Positions 1 through 6,450 of a stretch of 7,436 nt of DNA are shown piece after piece. The DNA is from Rhodospirillales bacterium. Lineage in GTDB: Bacteria; Pseudomonadota; Alphaproteobacteria; CACIAM-22H2. Where the stretch lies: the NCBI GenBank assembly GCA_016195145.1, contig JACQAF010000244.1:1-7436 (forward strand), written 5' to 3'. Numbering within the stretch: the stretch's first letter is position 1; the number at the start of each line of letters is the position of its first letter. Under the pieces are notes generated by a model, which had not been told where the DNA came from, did not search any database, and saw only the letters and a list, made by a program, of their open reading frames with translations. The position numbers and the translations under genes are program-made.

Positions 1-61
1 CGGCAAACAGCGCTGCGGCGAGCAGCACCGGAATAGCGACGATCCAGAAGAAAAATTTCAT
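1..61 (-). CDS. LapA/DUF1049-like small membrane protein, N-terminal fragment
   Basis: Only the first 20 codons are in the window; the gene continues past the left edge. The visible peptide begins MKFFFWIVAIPVLL and is almost entirely hydrophobic, so it is an N-terminal membrane segment with one positive residue before it. Small DUF1049 (LapA-domain) proteins commonly follow ihfB in alphaproteobacteria and start this way, so position supports the name more than the sequence does. An in-frame ATG lies three codons upstream (70-68) and would add Met-Pro-Ala. I prefer the inner ATG because the peptide then begins Met-Lys-Phe, as in relatives; neither start has a strong Shine-Dalgarno sequence. 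It lies 49 bp after ihfB and is probably co-transcribed with it. Any other small one-helix membrane protein remains possible. Confidence 0.5.
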   Translation of the reverse strand, partial: MKFFFWIVAIPVLLAAALFA

Positions 62-110
62 GGCCGGCATCCGGGATCGAAAGGCAGGACAACCCGCCGG
101 AGCCGCCGGC

Positions 111-395
111 CTATTTCCTGCCGTTCAGTTTCTCGCGCAGTTCCTTGCCGGTTTTGAAGAACGGAATGTATTTTTCCGCTACTTCGACCGCCGCCCCGGT
201 GCGCGGATTGCGCCCGGTGCGGGATGCGCGCCGTTTGACCGAAAATGCGCCGAACCCGCGCAGCTCGACCCGGCTGCCATGGGCGAGCGCAGTCGCGATC
301 TCGTCGAAGACGGTCGACACGATGCGTTCCACATCCCGCTGGTAGAGATGCGGATTAAGTTCTGCAAGCCGGAGTATCAGTTCGGACTTGGTCAT
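111..395 (-). CDS. ihfB: Integration host factor subunit beta (IhfB/HimD)
   Basis: The 94-residue protein is full length for this family. IhfB pairs with IhfA to form IHF, which binds specific sites in the minor groove and bends DNA sharply, serving recombination, replication and sigma-54 promoters. The dimerisation helices cover about residues 1-40 (starting MTKSEL, then LNPHLYQRDVERIV). The beta-sheet core follows with the signature RVELRGFGAF at 42-51. The flexible arm holds GRNPRTG at 61-67, with the DNA-intercalating proline at 64. The C-terminal part, PFFKTGKELREKLN at 78-91, is characteristic. The MTKSEL start matches relatives, although the upstream GGCGGG is a weak ribosome binding site. 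The HU proteins are close relatives, but the RVELRGFGAF signature and the place beside rpsA favour IhfB. The gene is 75 bp downstream of sppA. Confidence 0.95.
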   Translation of the reverse strand: MTKSELILRLAELNPHLYQRDVERIVSTVFDEIATALAHGSRVELRGFGAFSVKRRASRTGRNPRTGAAVEVAEKYIPFFKTGKELREKLNGRK

Positions 396-418
396 GGACG
401 CCCGCCAGTGGCACGTTC

Positions 419-443
419 TTCGCCAGCCCCCCGCAGGGGCGAA
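419..443 (-). other. Small bulged hairpin in the sppA-ihfB spacer
   Basis: TTCGCC at 419-424 can pair with GGCGAA at 438-443, and two further C:G pairs form inside after a bulge. No T-run follows on the minus strand. It lies in the 5' leader of ihfB, so an effect on ihfB mRNA stability or translation is possible. This is inference from one short pairing. Confidence 0.25.
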
Positions 444-446
444 TGA

Positions 447-477
447 CCGCTAGCGTACCTAACCGGTGCGCTAGCGG
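447..477 (-). other. Perfect 9-bp inverted repeat over the sppA stop codon
   Basis: CCGCTAGCG at 447-455 and CGCTAGCGG at 469-477 are exact inverted copies with a 13-nt loop. One arm contains the sppA stop codon (473-471). No uridine tract follows on the minus strand, so it is not a classic intrinsic terminator. It could be a Rho-assisted stop, an RNase-processing or 3'-protection hairpin, or a protein site, since each arm contains the palindrome CGCTAGCG. Confidence 0.45.
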
Positions 478-1400
478 ACCCTCAAGTCAGGGTGCCAGAC
501 AGCAACCAGCCCGTCAAGGGTAAGTCTCTCTGACAGATACGTTTTTCCGGTTAACATACGGAGCGTCGCGGATAGCATGCCGCGCCAGAAATCGTCCTCC
601 CGCCGGATCGTAACCTCGATCAGCGGCAGGTTTCGCTCGATTCCCCGGCTCTCGAGCCAGGCGCGTGCCGCCCGGTCGCCGCCCAGGGCGTCGATCAGCC
701 CATTGGCCAGCGCCTGCCGGCCGGTATAAACGCGCCCGTCGGCGAGCTTCAGGGCGTCCTCGCGGGCAAGCTTGCGCCGCTCGGCGACCATGCCGACAAA
801 CAAATCGAACATATCGGCCACCAGGCTGCGGGTGGCGGCGCGGGCCTCGTCGGTCAACGGTTCGAGCGGCGAGGGCGCGGCCTTGAGCGGCGCGCTTTTG
901 ATCGCCTCGGCGGTGATGCCAAGCTTGGTCAGCAATCCGGTGACGTCGGTGGTTTGCATGATGACGCCGATCGAGCCGGTGATCGTGCCTTCGTAGGCGA
1001 CGATATGGTCGGCGCCCAGCGCCACCATGTAGCCGCCCGAGGCGGCGACCTGGCCCATCGTCGCGACGACCGGTTTGGTTTGCGCCAGGGCGCGGATCTC
1101 GCGATAGAGCGCTTCGCTGCCGACCACCGTTCCGCCCGGCGAATCGATGCGCAGTACGACCGCCTTGACGGCGTTATCGGCGGCGAGATCGGCGACGGCG
1201 CGCAGCCGCGCCGGATCGTCGACAATCAGACCGTCGAGGGAAAGCTGGGCGACATGGGCGCCGGGGCCGAAATAGCCGGTCTGATCGACCCCGACTGCGA
1301 TCGCGCCGAGAACCGTCAGCACCGCAGCCAGCCGCCACAGCGACAATTGCCGCTTGAGGCGGCGGCGATCGATCAGGATATCGGGATCGGTTGCGGACAT
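471..1400 (-). CDS. sppA: Signal peptide peptidase SppA (family S49), short form
   Basis: The 309-residue membrane serine protease degrades signal peptides left in the inner membrane after secretion. Residues 1-20 are charged and cytoplasmic, and about 21-38 form one transmembrane segment, so the catalytic part faces the periplasm. Motifs in order are VVLRIDSPGG at 81-90, AASGGYM at 119-125 with nucleophile Ser121, GSIGV at 142-146, and IKSAPLKAAPSP with Lys173 as the likely general base. The 52-residue Ser-to-Lys spacing matches what I recall for the Bacillus subtilis short form (Ser147/Lys199). It has one S49 domain, unlike the double-length E. coli SppA. The start places the charged tail and helix as expected, although its ribosome binding site is weak. 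It lies 111 bp after rpsA, a common alphaproteobacterial neighbour. SohB is a related alternative, but the length and motifs fit SppA. Confidence 0.92.
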   Translation of the reverse strand: MSATDPDILIDRRRLKRQLSLWRLAAVLTVLGAIAVGVDQTGYFGPGAHVAQLSLDGLIVDDPARLRAVADLAADNAVKAVVLRIDSPGGTVVGSEALYREIRALAQTKPVVATMGQVAASGGYMVALGADHIVAYEGTITGSIGVIMQTTDVTGLLTKLGITAEAIKSAPLKAAPSPLEPLTDEARAATRSLVADMFDLFVGMVAERRKLAREDALKLADGRVYTGRQALANGLIDALGGDRAARAWLESRGIERNLPLIEVTIRREDDFWRGMLSATLRMLTGKTYLSERLTLDGLVAVWHPDLRVR

Positions 1401-1447
1401 GGGCGCTGCGGTGTCTTTCAGACCCGGCCGGCGTCGCCGGTGCGTTG

Positions 1448-1483
1448 CATCCGGGCACCCCGCATGGCGAGGCGGCCCGGATG
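1448..1483 (-). terminator. Candidate rpsA 3' hairpin without a U-tract
   Basis: CATCCGGGC at 1448-1456 pairs exactly with GCCCGGATG at 1475-1483. Smaller pairings (CC with GG, CGC with GCG) can extend it into the 18-nt loop. It is 28 bp beyond the rpsA stop on the minus strand, where an rpsA mRNA 3' end could form. There is no T-run after it, so termination would need Rho, or the hairpin protects or marks a processed end before sppA. Confidence 0.35.
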
Positions 1484-1511
1484 ATGCGCTTGTCCCGGCG
1501 CGCGACGGCGC

Positions 1512-3242
<1,731 letters not shown>

Positions 3243-3271
3243 ATGCGAAATGCCTTTCTCTCGTGTCCGGT

Positions 3272-3305
3272 TGTCCGTTCCGGCGTTTTTGCGGAACAGC
3301 CGACA
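3272..3305 (-). promoter_or_regulatory. Hairpin in the rpsA 5' leader
   Basis: GTTCCG at 3277-3282 pairs with CGGAAC at 3292-3297 around a 9-nt loop, which is A-rich when read on the minus strand. TGTC at 3272-3275 pairs with GACA at 3302-3305 outside small bulges. The hairpin ends 29 nt upstream of the rpsA ATG, in the only spacer between cmk and rpsA. In E. coli, S1 represses its own translation through its structured leader. A similar role here is inference. Confidence 0.35.
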
Positions 3306-3320
3306 CCGGGGCTGGAAGTT

Positions 3321-3346
3321 CGTCCCGCGGCCTATCCGGCGGGACG
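3321..3346 (-). other. Perfect 8-bp inverted repeat around the cmk stop codon
   Basis: CGTCCCGC at 3321-3328 and GCGGGACG at 3339-3346 are exact inverted copies with a 10-nt loop that contains the cmk stop codon (3334-3332). No U-tract follows on the minus strand. It may separate or differentially stabilise the cmk and rpsA parts of one transcript. Strength as a terminator cannot be judged from sequence alone. Confidence 0.4.
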
Positions 3347-3979
3347 CGTTCTGGACTTGATGAAGTCGAGGGCCTTGGCGAACGCCTGGTCGGCGGTCAG
3401 ATCGGACGTATCGATCTTGAACGCGTCCGGGGCGATTTTTAAGGCTGCGACGCCACGGCTGGCGTCGCGCAGGTCCCGTTCCCTCATGTCCTGAAGAACG
3501 CGCGCATATATAGGGGATTCCCCACGTGCCTGCAACTCCCTGACCCGGCGTTCGGCCCGTTTGGCGAGGCTGGCAAAAACGTACAGTTTGATCACGTCCC
3601 GCTCGGGGCAAATGACGGTGCCGATATCGCGGCCGTCGAGTGCGGCGCCTTTAACGTCGCCGGGCGGGTTGCGGGCGAAATTACGCTGGAAATTCAACAG
3701 GGCATCCCGCACCTCGGGGTGCGTGGCGACGATCGAGGCGGCCCCGGCCGCCGCTTCGCCCCGCAATTCGGGGGCGTGCAGGTCGTCGGCCGCGATGCTG
3801 GATGCGGCCTCGGCCGCGGCCTTGGCGTCGGCCGGGTTCTGACGGGCGCGCAGGATCCGCAGCCCAACGGCCCGGTAAAGCAGGCCGGTTTCGAGATAGG
3901 CGAGGTGAAAATGAGCAGCCAGCCGCTTGGCCAGCGTTCCCTTGCCGGCTGCCGCCGGGCCGTCGATAGCGATGATCAT
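3332..3979 (-). CDS. cmk: Cytidylate kinase (CMP/dCMP kinase)
   Basis: The 215-residue cytoplasmic enzyme transfers phosphate from ATP to CMP or dCMP, recycling pyrimidine nucleotides from RNA and lipid turnover. The P-loop GPAAAGKGT is at 7-15, with Lys13 on the ATP phosphates. ETGLLYRAV at 30-38 is the substrate-side motif usually written DTGxxYRAV, so Glu30 is a mild change. DGRDIGTV at 115-122 is the family signature. RERDLRDASR at 166-175 and KIDTSDL at 188-194 form the lid and the closing strand. Length is typical. The ATG has a strong purine-rich GGGGGAAAGAAG upstream. It sits 72 bp after aroA and 89 bp before rpsA, the standard aroA-cmk-rpsA order. An inverted repeat in the aroA-cmk gap may lower read-through. 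Other nucleoside monophosphate kinases are unlikely given the GRDIGT motif and the context. Confidence 0.96.
   Translation of the reverse strand: MIIAIDGPAAAGKGTLAKRLAAHFHLAYLETGLLYRAVGLRILRARQNPADAKAAAEAASSIAADDLHAPELRGEAAAGAASIVATHPEVRDALLNFQRNFARNPPGDVKGAALDGRDIGTVICPERDVIKLYVFASLAKRAERRVRELQARGESPIYARVLQDMRERDLRDASRGVAALKIAPDAFKIDTSDLTADQAFAKALDFIKSRTRPAG
3507..3535 (-). promoter_or_regulatory. Possible internal promoter in cmk for rpsA
   Basis: On the minus strand, TTGCAG (3535-3530) is followed after exactly 17 nt by TATATA (3512-3507). Each box has about half to two thirds of the sigma-70 consensus. It would drive rpsA from inside the 3' part of cmk. The A+T stretch stands out in GC-rich coding sequence, but it also encodes conserved-looking residues of cmk, so chance is quite possible. 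Confidence 0.22.
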
Positions 3980-4009
3980 CCGCTTCTTTCCCCCTTATTG
4001 CCGGCATTG

Positions 4010-4035
4010 GCAAAAACCGACCCCCCGGTTTTTGC
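4010..4035 (-). terminator. 10-bp inverted repeat between aroA and cmk
   Basis: GCAAAAACCG at 4010-4019 pairs perfectly with CGGTTTTTGC at 4026-4035 around a 6-nt loop. It begins 17 bp beyond the aroA stop. The A-run on one arm and T-run on the other give the look of a bidirectional intrinsic terminator, a CCG/CGG core followed by five T. That core is short, so a partial or attenuating terminator is the safer reading. cmk starts about 30 bp after it. Confidence 0.45.
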
Positions 4036-4051
4036 GTTCCGGTCGCCTCGA

Positions 4052-5419
4052 TTACCCGCCTGGTAAATCGATCCGCGCGCCGAGGCCGCGCATCAATTCG
4101 ACAAAGCCCGGAAAACTGGTGTCGATCGGGCGCGCATCGTCGACCGTCACCGGTTTGCGCGCCGCCAGCCCCATGACCAGGAAGGCCATGGCGATGCGAT
4201 GGTCGAGGTTGGTGGCGATCGCCCCGTCGCCCGGCGGCGGCTCGCCCGTGCCGCTGACGATCAGGTCGTCGCCGGCGGTCTCGACGGCGACGCCGCAGGC
4301 GGCGAGGCTGCGCGCGACGGCGGTCAGGCGATCGCTTTCCTTGACCCGCAACTCGGCCAGGCCGCGCATCGTCGTCCGGCCGCGGGCGAAGGCGGCGACG
4401 ACGGCCAGGATCGGGTATTCGTCGATCATCGAGGGCGCGCGATCGGCCGGCACCTCGACCCCCACGAGCCGCGAGGCGCTTGCGGTCGCGTCCCCGACCG
4501 GCTCTCCCGCTTCGACCCGCTGGTTGGCAATGGCGATATCGGCGCCCATTTCGGCCAGCGTTTCGATGAGGCCGGTGCGCCGCGGATTGAGCCCGATGCC
4601 CCGCACCGTTACCCGCGAGCCGGGAACGATTAGCGCCGCGGCGAGCGGAAAGGCGGCGGATGACGGGTCGCCCGGTACGCGCACGGTCCGTCCGGTGATC
4701 TCGGGCTGGCCGGTAACGGTGATGGCGGTGCCGCCCTCGGTCGGGGCGACGTCGACGGCGACGCCGAAATGGCGCAGCATCAATTCGGTATGATCGCGGG
4801 TTGGGGCGGCTTCGATGACCGTTGTCTTGCCCGGCGCGTTGAGGCCGGCGAGAAGTATGGCCGATTTGACCTGCGCCGAAGCGACCGGCAGGCGATAGAC
4901 AATCGGCGTCGGCGCGGCAGTGCCGATAATGGCGAGCGGCATGCGCCCGCCCTCGCGCGTGACGAATCGCGCGCCGATCTGTTCGAGCGGCGCACGGACC
5001 CGCGCCATCGGCCGGCGGCGCAGGCTGGCGTCGCCGGTGAAAAACGCGGTCAGCGACGACGTCGCAATCAAGCCCATCAGCAGCCGCGCGCTGGTGCCGG
5101 AATTGCCGAGATCGAGGATGTCGGCCGGCTCGACCAGGCCGCCGACGCCGCGGCCGTACACGCGCCACACGCCATCGGGACCGCGCGCCGCCTCGGCGCC
5201 CAGCGCCGCCATGGCCGCGGCCGTGCGCAATACGTCCTCGCCCTCAAGCAGACCGTGGATGACGGTTTCGCCGACCGCGATGCCGCCGATCATCAAGGCG
5301 CGGTGGGAAATCGATTTGTCGCCGGGGACGGCGATAGTGCCGTTGAGCGGCCCGCCGGCGCGCGCCCGCGCCGGGCCGGTCGGCAAAGAACTGGGCTGGG
5401 CAGGGGATATTACGGTCAC
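4052..5419 (-). CDS. aroA: 3-phosphoshikimate 1-carboxyvinyltransferase (EPSP synthase), class II
   Basis: The 455-residue enzyme joins shikimate-3-phosphate and phosphoenolpyruvate to make EPSP, the step before chorismate in aromatic amino acid synthesis. It has two inside-out alpha/beta domains. Seen motifs are PGDKSISHR at 32-40 (Lys35 substrate contact), LGNSGTSARL at 104-113, RPMAR at 136-140, SAQVK at 181-185, RDHTE at 208-212, RAPSMIDEYP at 327-336 (catalytic Asp333), KESDR at 360-364 (Glu361) and LDHRIAM at 405-411. RDHTE and SAQVK together with the overall sequence place it with the class II enzymes. The Gly at position 108 is the ordinary residue, not the Ala found in the well-known Agrobacterium CP4 enzyme. 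The start is GTG at 5419; AGGATGAG lies upstream but rather far away. ATGs just upstream are in other frames. It is probably first in the minus-strand cluster. Confidence 0.96.
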   Translation of the reverse strand: MTVISPAQPSSLPTGPARARAGGPLNGTIAVPGDKSISHRALMIGGIAVGETVIHGLLEGEDVLRTAAAMAALGAEAARGPDGVWRVYGRGVGGLVEPADILDLGNSGTSARLLMGLIATSSLTAFFTGDASLRRRPMARVRAPLEQIGARFVTREGGRMPLAIIGTAAPTPIVYRLPVASAQVKSAILLAGLNAPGKTTVIEAAPTRDHTELMLRHFGVAVDVAPTEGGTAITVTGQPEITGRTVRVPGDPSSAAFPLAAALIVPGSRVTVRGIGLNPRRTGLIETLAEMGADIAIANQRVEAGEPVGDATASASRLVGVEVPADRAPSMIDEYPILAVVAAFARGRTTMRGLAELRVKESDRLTAVARSLAACGVAVETAGDDLIVSGTGEPPPGDGAIATNLDHRIAMAFLVMGLAARKPVTVDDARPIDTSFPGFVELMRGLGARIDLPGG

Positions 5420-5477
5420 GCGGGTCGCATCTCATCCTGCGGGCGGTTCTAACTGCTTGGTCTATCAGGCCTACCGT

Positions 5478-5573
5478 CTAGCATAAAGGCCCGACGGGGC
5501 AACAGGCAGGGCGGCGCGCCCAAACCGCCGCCGCGGGCGCATCGATACTAACGGCGCCTGAAACCCTGATCAT
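5478..5573 (-). CDS. Possible 31-residue leader ORF upstream of aroA
   Basis: An ATG at 5573 is preceded at 5 nt by AGGAG (5583-5579), a better ribosome binding site than that of aroA itself. The frame encodes 31 residues beginning MIRVSGAVSIDAP and ends with TAG 58 bp before the aroA GTG. It is Ala- and Cys-containing, has one Trp and no Phe or Tyr, and resembles no family I know. It could be a leader peptide affecting aroA expression, a small protein, or a chance ORF. It lacks the run of aromatic codons expected of a classic aromatic attenuator. Confidence 0.25.
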   Translation of the reverse strand: MIRVSGAVSIDAPAAAVWARRPACCPVGPLC

Positions 5574-5624
5574 GGCCGCTCCTCGTGACATGCGGACTGG
5601 GACATATGGTGCGTCCGACCGTAC

Positions 5625-5667
5625 CGCCAGCCTCGCTGGACCAGTTTATGGCGCGGTCCGGCTGGCG
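5625..5667. other. Imperfect 13-bp hairpin in the divergent spacer
   Basis: CGCCAGCC at 5625-5632 pairs with GGCTGGCG at 5660-5667. Directly inside, GGACC at 5638-5642 pairs with GGTCC at 5655-5659, with a 5-nt bulge on one side and a 12-nt loop. It lies outside any convincing gene. It could fold in RNA of either strand or act as a protein site. Function unknown. Confidence 0.4.
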
Positions 5668-5726
5668 AACAAGTACCAGAAATGGCGGCCAAATTCAGAT
5701 AATGGCGCGGCGGCGATTTCGATGCG

Positions 5727-5755
5727 TTGACAGCCCCCCCTCGGCCGTGGCATCT
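5727..5755 (+). promoter_or_regulatory. Candidate promoter for the FYDLN-acid gene
   Basis: A perfect TTGACA (5727-5732) stands 25-50 bp ahead of the ribosome binding site of the next gene, the right distance for a promoter. The -10 region about 17-18 nt downstream is poor (CATCTG or near). Alphaproteobacterial housekeeping promoters often rely on the -35 box, so this is plausible but unproven. Confidence 0.3.
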
Positions 5756-5795
5756 GGCGGGCCGATTTTCACTCGTCCTGGGGAGTATGATCACG

Positions 5796-6140
5796 GTGAC
5801 GAAAAGCGAGTGGGGCCTTAAGCGGATCTGCCTGTCTTGCAGTGCGCGGTTTTACGACATGGGGCGGTCGCCGATCATCTGCCCGAAATGCGGCGCGACC
5901 TTCGATCCCGAAGCTGTGACCAAGACAAAACGCGCCAAACCGGTTCCGCCGCCCGAACGGGTCGTCCCGCCGCCGCCGGCCCCGGTCGAGGATGCCGAGG
6001 TTGCCGACGATGTAGCCGAGGTCGCGGCGGCCGACGACGAAGAGGAAGAGACGGTGATCGAAGACACCTCCGAATTGGGTGAGGATAACGACGACGTCGC
6101 CGAGGTGATCGAGAACGTCGACGAGGAGGAAGACCGCTAA
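5796..6140 (+). CDS. FYDLN-acid (TIGR02300) zinc-ribbon protein with acidic tail
   Basis: The 114-residue protein has no established function. Residues 1-40 form a zinc ribbon: Cys12-x2-Cys15 and Cys29-x2-Cys32 bracket ARFYDMGRSPI, the FYDLN motif that names the family. A proline-rich linker covers about 49-63. The tail from about 65 to 114 is dominated by Asp and Glu and ends EEEDR. Short zinc-ribbon head plus long acidic tail is typical of this alphaproteobacterial family and suggests binding to a basic partner or nucleic acid machinery, which is inference. I chose GTG at 5796: GGGGAG at 5780-5785 is then 10 nt away and the protein starts MTKSEWG, close to relatives. The ATG at 5787 would be 1 nt from that site, too near. 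A terminator-like hairpin follows, then tRNA-Ala. Confidence 0.85.
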   Translation: MTKSEWGLKRICLSCSARFYDMGRSPIICPKCGATFDPEAVTKTKRAKPVPPPERVVPPPPAPVEDAEVADDVAEVAAADDEEEETVIEDTSELGEDNDDVAEVIENVDEEEDR

Positions 6141-6172
6141 CCGGCCTGGCCGTTGGCCGGCGGCGCATTTTT
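6141..6172 (+). terminator. Terminator-like hairpin after the FYDLN-acid gene
   Basis: CCGGCC at 6141-6146 pairs with GGCCGG at 6155-6160 around an 8-nt loop, immediately after the stop codon. Five T follow at 6168-6172. The 7-nt gap between stem and T-run weakens it as a strict intrinsic terminator. A second pairing, GGCGCA (6162-6167) with TGCGCC (6177-6182), is also possible there. Confidence 0.45.
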
Positions 6173-6269
6173 CGCTTGCGCCGGCGTGCGCGGGGTCGTT
6201 TAAGTGGCGTATACGCGCCGGTCGCAGCATCGTTTCCCCAAGCGGCGACGCCGGCAGCCGACAGTTTCC

Positions 6270-6345
6270 GGGGCCATAGCTCAGTTGGGAGAGCGCGTGA
6301 ATGGCATTCACGAGGTCAGGGGTTCAACTCCCCTTGGCTCCACCA
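6270..6345 (+). tRNA. tRNA-Ala, anticodon GGC
   Basis: A full 76-nt cloverleaf can be drawn. The acceptor stem is GGGGCCA with TGGCTCC, holding one G:T pair. The D-arm is GCTC/GAGC, and the anticodon stem is CGTGA/TCACG around loop ATGGCAT. The anticodon GGC at 6303-6305 reads Ala codons GCC and GCU. The variable loop is AGGTC, and the T-arm is AGGGG/CCCCT around TTCAACT. The discriminator base is A, and CCA is encoded at 6343-6345. No intron or mismatch is seen. It lies between the FYDLN-acid and Hsp20 genes, with no integrase or repeated 3' end in view. Confidence 0.97.
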
Positions 6346-6366
6346 TTATCCCGGCAATCGGCCAAA

Positions 6367-6396
6367 CCAGGGGCGGCGGCTTGCCGCCGCCCCTGG
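6367..6396 (+). terminator. Very stable hairpin after tRNA-Ala
   Basis: CCAGGGGCGGCGGC at 6367-6380 and GCCGCCGCCCCTGG at 6383-6396 are perfect inverted copies. In RNA this is a 13-bp stem closed by a CUUG tetraloop, 21 nt beyond the tRNA CCA. No U-run follows. The position suggests an end or processing signal of the tRNA transcript, shielding it from the promoter just downstream. Confidence 0.55.
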
Positions 6397-6418
6397 GAAT
6401 CCGGGGGTTACGGCCGTT

Positions 6419-6450
6419 CTTGATCCCCTGCGGGGGGCTTCCCATATAAT
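6419..6450 (+). promoter_or_regulatory. Heat-shock-type promoter ahead of the Hsp20 ORF
   Basis: CTTGAT at 6419-6424 is followed after 15 nt by tCCCATAT (6440-6447), close to the RpoH (sigma-32) pattern CTTGAA, 13-17 nt, CCCCATnT. The same bases contain a perfect sigma-70 TATAAT at 6445-6450, with TTGATC as a -35 box at 19 nt. Transcription would start near 6455-6458, essentially inside the recognisable Hsp20 coding sequence. Regulation by heat shock is expected from family knowledge. Confidence 0.6.

Larger units (their letters stand above)
5420..5795. other. Divergent intergenic region, aroA to FYDLN-acid gene
   Basis: This 376-bp spacer carries the control regions of two divergent transcripts. 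Visible in it are an imperfect hairpin at 5625-5667, a TTGACA box at 5727-5732 pointing right, and a 31-codon ORF with a good ribosome binding site at 5573-5478 pointing left. A weak candidate aroA promoter is TTGCCC, 16 nt, TAGACG on the minus strand near 5500-5474. No tRNA-like fold and no riboswitch that I recognise is present. ORFs longer than the 31-codon one here do not look like real genes. Confidence 0.5.

Noticed and set aside
3513..3523. Palindrome GGGGATTCCCC in cmk
   Set aside because: It is short, inside a conserved coding region, and expected by chance in GC-rich DNA.
3243..3611. In-frame upstream extension of rpsA (123 more codons)
   Set aside because: It overlaps cmk in another frame, resembles no S1 sequence, and the ATG at 3242 has a ribosome binding site and the normal S1 N-terminus.
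3681..5168. 495-codon minus-strand frame over aroA and cmk
   Set aside because: It is an Arg/Gly/Pro-rich frame shadow of aroA and cmk, both of which have full catalytic motifs in other frames.
5570..5794. 74-codon minus-strand ORF across the aroA upstream region
   Set aside because: It starts opposite the FYDLN-acid gene start, has no family resemblance and an atypical composition. I mention only its overlap with the 31-codon ORF.
6207..6216. Palindrome GCGTATACGC upstream of tRNA-Ala
   Set aside because: It is a single 10-bp palindrome without a second copy or a known matching operator; with weak promoter-like boxes nearby it was not enough to call a site.
6330..6345. tRNA-Ala 3' end as an integration attachment site
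   Set aside because: No integrase, no second copy of the tRNA 3' end and no foreign genes are visible; the flanks are conserved housekeeping genes.
6176..6445. TTG at 6176 as the start of Hsp20 (210 residues)
   Set aside because: Translation would run through the whole tRNA-Ala gene and a 14-bp hairpin, and the resulting N-terminus resembles no Hsp20 arm.
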